Shown here: piece after piece, positions 8,352-15,574 of the stretch
Numbering within the stretch: position 1 is the stretch's first letter
How the letters are laid out: every line of letters begins with the position of its first letter
Translations under genes and position numbers: made by a program
From: CAZVWV01 sp964631745
Lineage (GTDB): Bacteria; Bdellovibrionota_C; UBA2361; JBGSMV01
DNA: 29,811 bases
Assembly (NCBI GenBank): GCA_964631745.1
Contig: CAZVWV010000033.1
Coordinates: forward strand, 1 to 29,811
Direction of reading: 5' to 3'
The notes under the pieces: model-generated
Told to the model about the DNA's origin: nothing
Databases searched by the model: none
Seen by the model: the letters and a program-made list of their open reading frames with translations, nothing else

Positions 8352-9203
8352 TTAATCCTCCCCTGCCCCACGCGGTAGTCGGTCCAGCCGCGCTCTGCCA
8401 ATCACTTCCGGAAGGTTTGCGGACGTCTCGGCGCTTCCCCCGCGGTAAGAGCCATACGAAAATCCCAAAATACTCGCCAAGAGTGCTACCAAAAACAAAA
8501 ATCCAAAAATTACGCCAACGAAAAGTCCGTAGTCATCTTCAGCAACTCTGAGTCCAAACAAAAACGTCACTAAAGGGACGCGCACGAGCTTTCCGCCCAC
8601 ATTAGTGGCGCCTTCCACGACTAGCATATTTGCGGACTCACCCAGAGCGTGCATAGAAACGGCGATATTCTCTACTTTAATCCCGGGCACAACTCTCGAA
8701 ACTAATTCCACCACTTCTTCTTTGCTTAAACTTTTGCCGCTACGCAAACTTAAAATTACAGCGGCTCCGGCGTCGTTCAGTTCGGCGGCGTAATCGCGGC
8801 TGACGGTCACCGCTGCCGATGACACCGCGGGATGGGACTGCAACAGCTCTTGCACCTCTAAACTTCTTGCGTAATCTACTCTGAGCGCCTCCATCTCCCG
8901 TGAATTCGGGATTAAGCCTTGCGGCTCCACGATCTCCTGAAAACGGCTACGTTTGGGAAGGCCGCGGTCGTTGAGTACCGCCACGGATGGGCTATACTGT
9001 TCTTCACGTACACTGACGGAATACTTCCCGCGTCCCTGTGAGCTTTCTTCAATTTGCGCGCTCAGTCCTTGTCCATTTAGTACCGCAACAATTTCATTGG
9101 CTTGGTTTAAGTTCACGTCTTTGGCGACAGTTTCCCTTGAGCATCCGGCAAGCGGCGCCACAAGTAATATCAAACTGATCACCAAGAGCTGAACTCTACC
9201 CAT
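8352..9203 (-). CDS. sctJ: T3SS inner-membrane ring lipoprotein SctJ (YscJ/PrgK/HrcJ family)
   Basis: Starting at the ATG at 9203 gives 283 residues with a lipoprotein signal (LLVISLILLVAPLAGC, lipid on Cys21). Next come the first ring-building domain (ANEIVAVLNGQGLSAQIEE), the linker (VAVLNDRGLPK...LIPNSREMEALRVDYARSLE) and the second ring domain (VQELLQSHPAVSSAAVTVS...EEVVELVSRVVPGIKVENIAVSM). A C-terminal membrane helix follows (about 224-246, LFVGVIFGFLFLVALLASIL). This is the complete architecture of the periplasmic-face MS-ring lipoprotein of non-flagellar T3SS. An upstream TTG at 9266 would extend the frame but would bury the signal peptide; the ATG instead overlaps the preceding stop as TAATG. 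Confidence 0.92.
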   Translation of the reverse strand: MGRVQLLVISLILLVAPLAGCSRETVAKDVNLNQANEIVAVLNGQGLSAQIEESSQGRGKYSVSVREEQYSPSVAVLNDRGLPKRSRFQEIVEPQGLIPNSREMEALRVDYARSLEVQELLQSHPAVSSAAVTVSRDYAAELNDAGAAVILSLRSGKSLSKEEVVELVSRVVPGIKVENIAVSMHALGESANMLVVEGATNVGGKLVRVPLVTFLFGLRVAEDDYGLFVGVIFGFLFLVALLASILGFSYGSYRGGSAETSANLPEVIGRARLDRLPRGAGED

Positions 9204-10438
9204 TATTTCATACCCACATGCGCCACTAATGAAACTAGAAACTCCACGTCTCCAAAGCGCACCCAATCCCCGTGCTGCACCGTAGCCATATCTTCCTTCT
9301 GGTAAGTATCGCCTTGACGCCGCCTAATGAACACTCCTCTTTCGCTCATCAGATCTTGCACTTGGAAACCCTTCTCTACGCTAATGTTTATTAAGGCGTG
9401 CGGAGTAGATACCGAGTCGTCATTAACAACGAAATCGTTGGTCTTAAGACTTGTTCTACTTACAAAATACTTGCCTTCTCTAAGTTCCACGGCGACACCA
9501 TCTGGGGTCTGGTAGCTGACCAACCAGCCATAGAGTCGCCCGCCCACCGCTGTAGTTTTCTGCGGGGGTCTTGCAACCTCGGATCTGGCAGCCCCAACAG
9601 GCTCAGGCCGTTTCTCCTCGTGGCGATGTTCACGCCGAGGCTCGACTCTTTCGCGCGCTTCCACTTTTTCCTCTCTCCTTTCTTCTCGGCGATCTTCCCT
9701 GTGCCCATCTTTCTGCCCATCTTTATGTTCGTCTCGGCGTTCCGTGTTACCCCGGCCAAAGGAAAGTCCAAGCGACTGCTTGCGCGAGCCGCTCTCCACC
9801 CGTACCTGCGGAGCGGCAGGTTGAGCTGGCGTAACCGGCGCGATAACTTCCGGCTTATGTGGCAGCGGCGCCGGTTCAACTACAGGCTCGCTCGAACGTA
9901 GAAATGGCTCTACCACTTCTGGATTTACGGCCCCATTTGCACCCTTCTCGGGAGCTTTAGGAGACTCGTCTTCAGCTTGGTCCATGAAATCGTCCAAATC
10001 CGAAGCGTCGTCATCTAGAAAATCGTAATCGTCCTGCTCAAGGTCATCGAGATCATCGTCTGCATGAGTTGGCGCCTCAGAACCCGCAGACAGCTCTTCG
10101 ATGTACGGACCAAGCGGATCGGCCGGGGCAGCCTCAACGGGAGCGTGATTCACAGGCTCACTCACCGATGTGGCTACGGCATCCTCGACAATAGCTTCGC
10201 CTACGGCGTAGTCATCTTCTTTAGCCTGGGTGAGTGCTTGCGCCACATCGCCCTGCTGTACTGACATAGTGCGCTGCTTAACTCGGGAACTTTTAACCGC
10301 CTGCTTCTCAGCTTCGTCGCCCTTCCCTGAAGCTTCAAGTGAGGCGCCGCACATGCGGCAACGGGTTTGCGAAGCCGGAACTAGGCTTCTACACGAAGGG
10401 CACCGTACGAATGTTAGTTCGGTACTATCGGTTGACAT
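9203..10438 (-). CDS. Zinc-ribbon/FHA-domain protein of the T3SS-type operon
   Basis: 411 residues. The N-terminus is a zinc ribbon (Cys13, Cys16, Cys27, Cys30: CPSC and CRMC). Residues about 40-290 are low-complexity: acidic (DDLDDLEQDDYDFLDDD), then proline-rich, then a highly charged R/E/H stretch (about 230-280). The C-terminal 110 residues form an FHA-like beta sandwich. Of the phosphothreonine-binding residues, S-T-P-H-A is present, but the first GR is SR and the NG is RG, so binding may be weakened. No membrane helix is present. It sits between the membrane FHA protein and sctJ, 12 nt after the former. A regulatory or scaffold role is inference. Start: AGGAG 9 nt before the ATG. Confidence 0.8.
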   Translation of the reverse strand: MSTDSTELTFVRCPSCRSLVPASQTRCRMCGASLEASGKGDEAEKQAVKSSRVKQRTMSVQQGDVAQALTQAKEDDYAVGEAIVEDAVATSVSEPVNHAPVEAAPADPLGPYIEELSAGSEAPTHADDDLDDLEQDDYDFLDDDASDLDDFMDQAEDESPKAPEKGANGAVNPEVVEPFLRSSEPVVEPAPLPHKPEVIAPVTPAQPAAPQVRVESGSRKQSLGLSFGRGNTERRDEHKDGQKDGHREDRREERREEKVEARERVEPRREHRHEEKRPEPVGAARSEVARPPQKTTAVGGRLYGWLVSYQTPDGVAVELREGKYFVSRTSLKTNDFVVNDDSVSTPHALINISVEKGFQVQDLMSERGVFIRRRQGDTYQKEDMATVQHGDWVRFGDVEFLVSLVAHVGMK

Positions 10439-10450
10439 ATCACATCTCTC

Positions 10451-11788
10451 CTATTCTAAAAGTCCAAAAACCAGCTTAAAAACCACGGCAAAAATCACTA
10501 CTATAGAAAACAATAACAAGACTAACTTAATCTTTCCAACCAATCCGCCAGACTGCAAATTACTTATGAGCCAGTGCATAAAGCCACGGGAGCTGGGAGC
10601 AACATAGCTGGCGGTATCAAGTCGGATGCTCCCTTCCACCTGAGCATTATTGACCGAATCAATACCGACCGTGTCTGAACGGAACACATTGGCGGCGAAC
10701 GAACGCGCAGAGCCCTGACTTGCTAAGAATTGCCGCTCCTCTTCCTCGTCAAAGCAGACGGCCACGGTTACCCCGCTGCCCACATCGAATACCTGCGGCG
10801 CGCCCCTAACCCTTAACACTTCTCCTTTGTGCAGCACGCCACCGTTATAACCGGTACCGTTTGTGCTTGTGTCTGTTACCTCGACAGAGTTATCAGCGGC
10901 AAGCGCCACCACAAAATGCTTTCTGCTGACATGCGGAGCTCCAAGCCACATATCACTTGATGGGTCGCGACCAACTTGGATAACACTCCCGTGTGCAATA
11001 ATGAGACGTGCTGGGCGGGCCACATCGGAAACCGAAATCAAAACAGGGTAGCGCGAAACTTCCGCGGGAGCCTTGCGGTGGTCGGGGGGTACTGTGTTCT
11101 GAGTAACATTCTTTAGCTCTTCCTCTGAGGCAACCCCCACAATTGTGATCTCTCGGCCTAAAACCACAGGGGTGCCAGCTAACAGCGGCACGCGCCCTGA
11201 GATCTGTTGCTCCTTTACAAAAGTGCCGTTTGTGGAACCGAGATCCTCAATCCAAAACTCTTCGTTCTCATACCCCATGCGGGCATGGCGAGCTGAAACA
11301 TCGGATGCATCAAACCGAATCTGACACAGCTTGGACCGTCCTAAGTAAACGGGCTGCTCGGGCGAAAATGAAACCACCAAAGGGTGGCCGCCCTGAACAA
11401 CAACGGCTGGAAAACGCGGTGAGTGCGCGGCAAAAGCCTGCCGCATTAGGCGCACTCCGGCTGTGTCGGGCGGTTCGTTCTCTTTTGTTAAAAGATCTGT
11501 GTCCAAGGCTGTAACATGCAGTTTGACCGAACCAAGCTCAATATTGGCTTCACCATCGTAAAATCCGTCAAATGTGTGAGGCGCCGGGGCACCTTCGTTC
11601 GGCACGGCGTTGATTCTAAAACACCTTCCAAGTTCGCGACTAATACGGAGCTGATACGACAAATTCTTCATGTCATCCACAACTACGTGGGCATATTCGG
11701 AAGCGCCAATAAGCGCATGCGGTCGGCGCACGAATACCGTCTCTGTCTCAGAAAGCCCGTCTTGAAAGCTAATCTCTAATGCGTACAT
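10451..11788 (-). CDS. Tail-anchored multi-FHA protein in the SctD position
   Basis: 445 residues with three FHA-like domains and one C-terminal membrane helix. Domain 1 (about 1-100) is degenerate. Domain 2 (about 130-215) has the full phosphothreonine-binding set (LGRS, SARHA, LGSTNGTF). Domain 3 (about 250-345) also has it (VGRD, VSRKHF, TSTNGT). The membrane helix is at about 416-441 (KIKLVLLLFSIVVIFAVVFKLVFGL), and the chain then ends. SctD proteins, including the chlamydial ones, have cytoplasmic FHA domains before a membrane helix but continue with periplasmic ring domains; these are absent here. It is the first gene of the operon. It is either a SctD reduced to its cytoplasmic half or a separate FHA adaptor. 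Confidence 0.8.
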   Translation of the reverse strand: MYALEISFQDGLSETETVFVRRPHALIGASEYAHVVVDDMKNLSYQLRISRELGRCFRINAVPNEGAPAPHTFDGFYDGEANIELGSVKLHVTALDTDLLTKENEPPDTAGVRLMRQAFAAHSPRFPAVVVQGGHPLVVSFSPEQPVYLGRSKLCQIRFDASDVSARHARMGYENEEFWIEDLGSTNGTFVKEQQISGRVPLLAGTPVVLGREITIVGVASEEELKNVTQNTVPPDHRKAPAEVSRYPVLISVSDVARPARLIIAHGSVIQVGRDPSSDMWLGAPHVSRKHFVVALAADNSVEVTDTSTNGTGYNGGVLHKGEVLRVRGAPQVFDVGSGVTVAVCFDEEEERQFLASQGSARSFAANVFRSDTVGIDSVNNAQVEGSIRLDTASYVAPSSRGFMHWLISNLQSGGLVGKIKLVLLLFSIVVIFAVVFKLVFGLLE

Positions 11789-11831
11789 ACAAGTTCTTCG
11801 TGCGTATTCCCCGATCTATTCCGAAAGGATA

Positions 11832-11839
11832 CACTATAT
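11832..11839. repeat. 8-bp target-site duplication, left copy
   Basis: CACTATAT directly abuts the left terminal inverted repeat of the element at 11840-12051. The identical octamer abuts the right end at 12052-12059, as expected for a transposition footprint. Confidence 0.75.
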
Positions 11840-12051
11840 GTAACCGTTCATCTGGGTACAAAGATCGCAACGGAAAGAATGATCTATACAGCCCCTATTA
11901 AGGGGCCGATTTGTACTCAAATCGGGGGTGGAAAAAACTGACCGTTCAGAAAAACAGTAAACCCGATCAGGGTTTTCCATCCGCAGCGGCAGAATTACCG
12001 CATCGTAAGTAACTGATCTCACCCCCACTTAATCACCCCCTGAACGGTTAC
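11840..12051. mobile_element. Probable IS66-type MITE (212 bp, non-autonomous)
   Basis: Perfect 11-bp terminal inverted repeats, GTAACCGTTCA at 11840-11850 and TGAACGGTTAC at 12041-12051, are bounded by identical 8-bp direct repeats CACTATAT. Ends beginning GTAA and 8-bp target duplications are hallmarks of the IS66 family. No transposase frame is inside. The interior holds a hairpin with a 4-bp stem at 11892-11905, a perfect hairpin (CCGATTTG TACT CAAATCGG, 11906-11925), and an internal fragment resembling the end (CCGTTCAG, about 11942). It lies in the gap between the T3SS-type operon and the divergent response regulator. Removing it restores a continuous ACACTATATTAG sequence. Confidence 0.75.
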
Positions 12052-12059
12052 CACTATAT
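12052..12059. repeat. 8-bp target-site duplication, right copy
   Basis: CACTATAT immediately follows the right terminal inverted repeat, matching 11832-11839 exactly. Confidence 0.75.
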
Positions 12060-12124
12060 TAGAAACCAAAAATTGTTAAGACGATCCGGAAATTTAGCTA
12101 TCTAGTCCACAACTGACGCGCACT

Positions 12125-12153
12125 CTTACAATTTTGTTACAATATCCTATAAA
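12125..12153 (+). promoter_or_regulatory. Putative promoter of the CheY-like gene
   Basis: CTTACA (12125-12130), 17 nt, TATAAA (12148-12153). The start would be near 12160, leaving a leader of about 98 nt before the ATG at 12258. It lies outside the inserted element, so the insertion probably spared this promoter. The match to consensus is moderate. Confidence 0.4.
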
Positions 12154-12257
12154 ACTCCGTTCCTATTTGCCCGGTAAGTAATTAAATCTTTTCTCAGAGC
12201 CGTTTCATCTCTAAGATCAGTGGCAGTGCAAAAGATTAGAGAAAGATAGGCTCCCTT

Positions 12258-12620
12258 ATGAGTGACAGAACCATTTTGATTATTGATGATGATTTGACCG
12301 CCTTGGATATCGTCGATTTTCTTTTCGAAGACAAAGGCTATGAAGTCGTACGCAGCACAGACGGCCAGGGAGCCTTGGACTGCGTTGACAAAGTTAACCC
12401 AGATATAATTCTAATCGATCTGATGATGCCCAACATGAACGGGCAGGAATGCGCCAAGTTATTACGCAGCAAAGGTATCCGCGCTCCTATCGTGGCCTTT
12501 ACCGCCCTTGATGACCCCGAGGTCCATCAAGAAGCGTTGGACGCGGGTTGTAATTTGGTGCTAACCAAGCCGTGCAAACCCGCTATATTAGTAAAACATA
12601 TTGAAGATCTGCTAAAATAG
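12258..12620 (+). CDS. Single-domain response regulator (CheY-like receiver)
   Basis: 120 residues, a receiver domain and nothing else. The acidic cluster is Asp10-Asp11-Asp12, the phosphorylated aspartate is Asp54 (LIDLMMP), the switch Thr is Thr82 (FTAL) and the conserved Lys is Lys104 (TKPCKP). It has no output domain, so it must act by binding a partner or by passing phosphate on. The next gene, 115 nt downstream on the same strand, has its own receiver and an HPt domain, so the two may form a phosphorelay. AGG is present upstream of the ATG. Confidence 0.9.
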   Translation: MSDRTILIIDDDLTALDIVDFLFEDKGYEVVRSTDGQGALDCVDKVNPDIILIDLMMPNMNGQECAKLLRSKGIRAPIVAFTALDDPEVHQEALDAGCNLVLTKPCKPAILVKHIEDLLK

Positions 12621-12735
12621 CGCAAGCTTGCTAGGCACTTAGCGAGTTCGCAGCATGAGCGCCCTCAGCTAACCATACGCATTTCTTGTTAAGAGTTTTA
12701 CGTAGCTTGTCGATTTCTTTAGTCAGGAATATTTC

Positions 12736-14592
12736 ATGACTAATAAGACGGGCGAGCCAACTGGCAACGATGTTAAAGTCTGGAGTGATATCTTCGCCAG
12801 GCTAAAAGAGGCGGCTTATAAAGTCGAACCCGCCATCGAGCGTTTCGCTCTCGATCCAAAAGGCAATGCTCTTTTCTCCGATTACAACGACTTCCTTAGC
12901 AAAGTTGACGATGCCGTAGAATTGGCCACACCATTTGCCAGACTCACGGGCGAGCGCTTCGCGATTAATATTTCTAACGTAGCGCAAGACTTTGCTGAAA
13001 GTTACGCATACCGCTACGGTGCCAAAGCTAGCGCAGATATCACCATCCTTACCCATCATCATCTCCCCATCGTGGTCTCGTATCCAAAACAGATCATGCT
13101 TCTTATGGCCGGTTTGGTGCGTTCCCTTAGATCGTCATCGCCCAGCGCTGCTATCTCTGTCTCTATGCAACCATTGGCGAAACCCACTGCAAGTGCGGAT
13201 GATTCCGTAGTGGTAATCTCATGCGCACCGTTTTCTAAAGTCAAAGACAACCAGACATTGGCGACCCTTATTCAAGAGCTCCGAAACGGTGTTAGCAGCG
13301 AGTGCCTTGCTACGCTAGGAATTGAGTTAGCCGCATCCTTAAGACTGGCGCTACGTTTGTCTGCTGAGATTTGCGTTAAGCAAGACACTGCCAACCAGAC
13401 GGCTCTCGAACTTTCCTTTAACTTCACCACCCCAACCAAGCACTATCCCAGACCTCTGTTTCCGAGAGATTTCTATTACTGCAACGGCTCGCCATTTTTG
13501 GGCGAAGCCCTCGACAAGGTTGCGGCTTTTCACGGTGTTAAAGCATTTGCACTGAGCTCTGTCGAAGACTTACCACCGTCAGGAAGATTGATCTATGACG
13601 CCACCAAGTTAAGCGCGGACCAACTTGCGGGCTTACAAGCGCTTCCTCGCCCGAGCGATGCAGTGCTACTGCTAGCATCGACAGATGTTTACGCCTTGCG
13701 ACAGTTGGCCACTTACGGGTTTCAGCACTTTCTTAGTTGGCCACTGGTATCAAGCAAGCTATTCGCAGCCATCGCCGGGATTGCGCCATATAAATTGCCC
13801 GACACTGTTACAGAAACTAAGCCCAAACAAAAACTTCGCATACTGGTGGTCGATGACGCGCCCACTTCACGCATAGTTTTCAGAGATCACTTAGAATCTC
13901 AAGGCCACTACGTGGCAGAAGCCAGTGATGGGCTCGAAGCGGTTAACTTCGTGCAGCGCGGCGAGAAATTTGACATTATCTTCTGCGATCTGAACATGAG
14001 CCATATGGACGGCCTAAGCGCTCTGCACAAAGTGCGTGAATATGAAATGCGCGGAAGCACCTACACCCCTGTTGTGGCCGCTACGGCATTGGGCGTGCTG
14101 GACGGGCCCGAAAAGCTAAAAACAGCCGGTTTTGATGGGGTCTTGTTAAAGCCCATCGATGTACAGCAAGTTGATAAACTCCTAAATGACCTAGTCTATG
14201 CTCAATTTTCCAACGGTATTAAGCGCGCCATCCGATCACCAGTTGTGATCATCGACATCGAAGACTTAAAGGTTCGATGCGGGGGCCGCGTGAATACTAT
14301 GGTGCGGGTGTTGGAATCCTTTATTGACTCATCCAAAACCTACCTTCCAAAATTAAGATCGCAAGAGCAGCCTCAAGGTAAAGTTCAGATCGCCAGCATG
14401 GTACACGCCATCAAGGGTTTGTTAAGGGACGTCGGCGCAAAGGATGGAGCGCAGCTATTGGAAAAGATCGAGAATGGCATCGGGGTAGACGGCGCGCTCT
14501 CACCGGACAGCCTGACCCTAATTGAGGGGGTGCTGCAAACCGCTTGTCGAAAAGCTGCGGAGCTCAAAACCGATCTGATTCCACACCCGTAA
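12736..14592 (+). CDS. Receiver-HPt phosphorelay protein with a degenerate kinase-like N-terminus
   Basis: 618 residues. Residues 1-235 are laid out like a histidine kinase dimerisation and ATPase region (a helical hairpin, then an alternating alpha/beta part), but I see no H-box histidine and no N, G1 or G2 ATP-binding boxes, so kinase activity is doubtful. Residues about 250-355 resemble a receiver without phosphorylation residues (pseudo-receiver). Residues about 369-490 are a true receiver (VVDDAPTSR, phosphoacceptor Asp418 in FCDLNM, ATAL, LLKPI). Residues about 510-615 are an HPt domain with the MVHAIKGLLRDVGA motif, His557 being the phosphorylation site. It is built like the back half of BarA/EvgS-type hybrid kinases. 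AGGA lies 8 nt before the ATG. Confidence 0.8.
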   Translation: MTNKTGEPTGNDVKVWSDIFARLKEAAYKVEPAIERFALDPKGNALFSDYNDFLSKVDDAVELATPFARLTGERFAINISNVAQDFAESYAYRYGAKASADITILTHHHLPIVVSYPKQIMLLMAGLVRSLRSSSPSAAISVSMQPLAKPTASADDSVVVISCAPFSKVKDNQTLATLIQELRNGVSSECLATLGIELAASLRLALRLSAEICVKQDTANQTALELSFNFTTPTKHYPRPLFPRDFYYCNGSPFLGEALDKVAAFHGVKAFALSSVEDLPPSGRLIYDATKLSADQLAGLQALPRPSDAVLLLASTDVYALRQLATYGFQHFLSWPLVSSKLFAAIAGIAPYKLPDTVTETKPKQKLRILVVDDAPTSRIVFRDHLESQGHYVAEASDGLEAVNFVQRGEKFDIIFCDLNMSHMDGLSALHKVREYEMRGSTYTPVVAATALGVLDGPEKLKTAGFDGVLLKPIDVQQVDKLLNDLVYAQFSNGIKRAIRSPVVIIDIEDLKVRCGGRVNTMVRVLESFIDSSKTYLPKLRSQEQPQGKVQIASMVHAIKGLLRDVGAKDGAQLLEKIENGIGVDGALSPDSLTLIEGVLQTACRKAAELKTDLIPHP

Positions 14593-14643
14593 CAGCGGCG
14601 AGCGATAGAATTTGAATGAAGTCTTGAGATTGAATCAGGTTCT

Positions 14644-14964
14644 TCAGATCGCCACTGTTAAAAAAACCTTGCCGACCACGATTTCATCCCCTACCTTCAG
14701 TTCAACTTCCGCCTCGGGCTTCAAACGTTCGCCTCGGTTTACAAAAGTACCATTGCGACTTTCTAAATCTTTTAGGGTAAGTTTCTCCCCAACACGAATA
14801 ATGACAGCATGCTTTCTTGAAACCTTGGCATCAACATCATGTTCCTCTAAGTCCACTTCGGGGAAGGCGCCGCTGTCTGGGTCCCAGCGTCCTAATAGAT
14901 TAGAACCCTCTTCTAACTCAAAGATTTTACCTTTGCCATCACCCCTTGAGATTACTAACTTCAT
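14644..14964 (-). CDS. Single FHA-domain protein
   Basis: 106 residues that are one FHA domain (residues 1-106) with all phosphothreonine-binding positions present: LLGR, VSRKHA, LESRNGTFVN. It has no signal, membrane helix or extra domain. It is convergent with the phosphorelay gene and divergent from RNase E/G. It is the third FHA protein within about 5 kb. No Ser/Thr kinase is visible in the window to supply its ligand, so its partner is unknown; a link to the FHA proteins of the T3SS-type operon is inference. Confidence 0.88.
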   Translation of the reverse strand: MKLVISRGDGKGKIFELEEGSNLLGRWDPDSGAFPEVDLEEHDVDAKVSRKHAVIIRVGEKLTLKDLESRNGTFVNRGERLKPEAEVELKVGDEIVVGKVFLTVAI

Positions 14965-15574
14965 CTATTTAAACCCTGTTATTGTAAAAAGATGTAAAAA
15001 CCCACCTTGGCGCCTAAGCCGAATCCCGACTTAACTATCTACAATCGCTATGAAAAAGTTCTAATGTGATAAGCGTCTCATTTAGTTGAAAACTTGAACT
15101 GAAAGTGATCTTCCTATAAGTTAGGTATTAGCTTCTATGCTCCATGTGAAGAGTAGTTTGAAGCCAAGTTATAAGTATATAAATTTATTATATTTTTAGT
15201 TTTTAAGAATTAACCAAACTCGGAACAGGCTTTAACAGGAAAAATCAGCGACCGATGTCAGTGCAATCTATGTCAATGCAATCAACGTCTCACTGCGACA
15301 CCAATAACTCTTTTCCACCGGGCATTTTAAAAGCGTTACTCCCGCTTTGCCGCCCTGTGCTAAATCTCGCAAGACTTGATGAAACAATTGATTGTAGGGT
15401 ACCGAACTTTACGGCGCCTAATGGCAAGTTGACTAATGAGTCGCCTAATCAGGTGACTCATCTGGCGACCGAAGGGTCCGCGTACAATTTGAGGCATATG
15501 TTAGTGCCGCAAAATTCATCAGCTGCTGATTTAACCCTCACTTCCTGCCTGCTCCCAAAACAGAGGCAAAGTTT
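14965..15574. other. Long intergenic region / RNase E/G leader
   Basis: About 610 bp between the divergent FHA and RNase genes. The middle (about 15170-15220) is very A/T rich. At 15255-15284 is a tandem pair of 15-nt units (ATGTCAGTGCAATCT and ATGTCAATGCAATCA, 13/15 identical). An open frame from 15255 runs into the RNase start, but its composition is not protein-like. E. coli rne has a long leader through which it controls its own level; a similar role here is only a suggestion. No recognised riboswitch was seen. Confidence 0.5.

Noticed and set aside
9398..9901. Long open frames on both strands opposite or beside the zinc-ribbon/FHA gene
   Set aside because: They are shadows of its charged low-complexity region; the minus-strand gene explains the sequence with an FHA domain and a ribosome site.
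11840..12051. Invertible promoter flanked by inverted repeats
   Set aside because: The 8-bp direct duplications outside the repeats point to transposon insertion and not site-specific inversion; no invertase gene is nearby.
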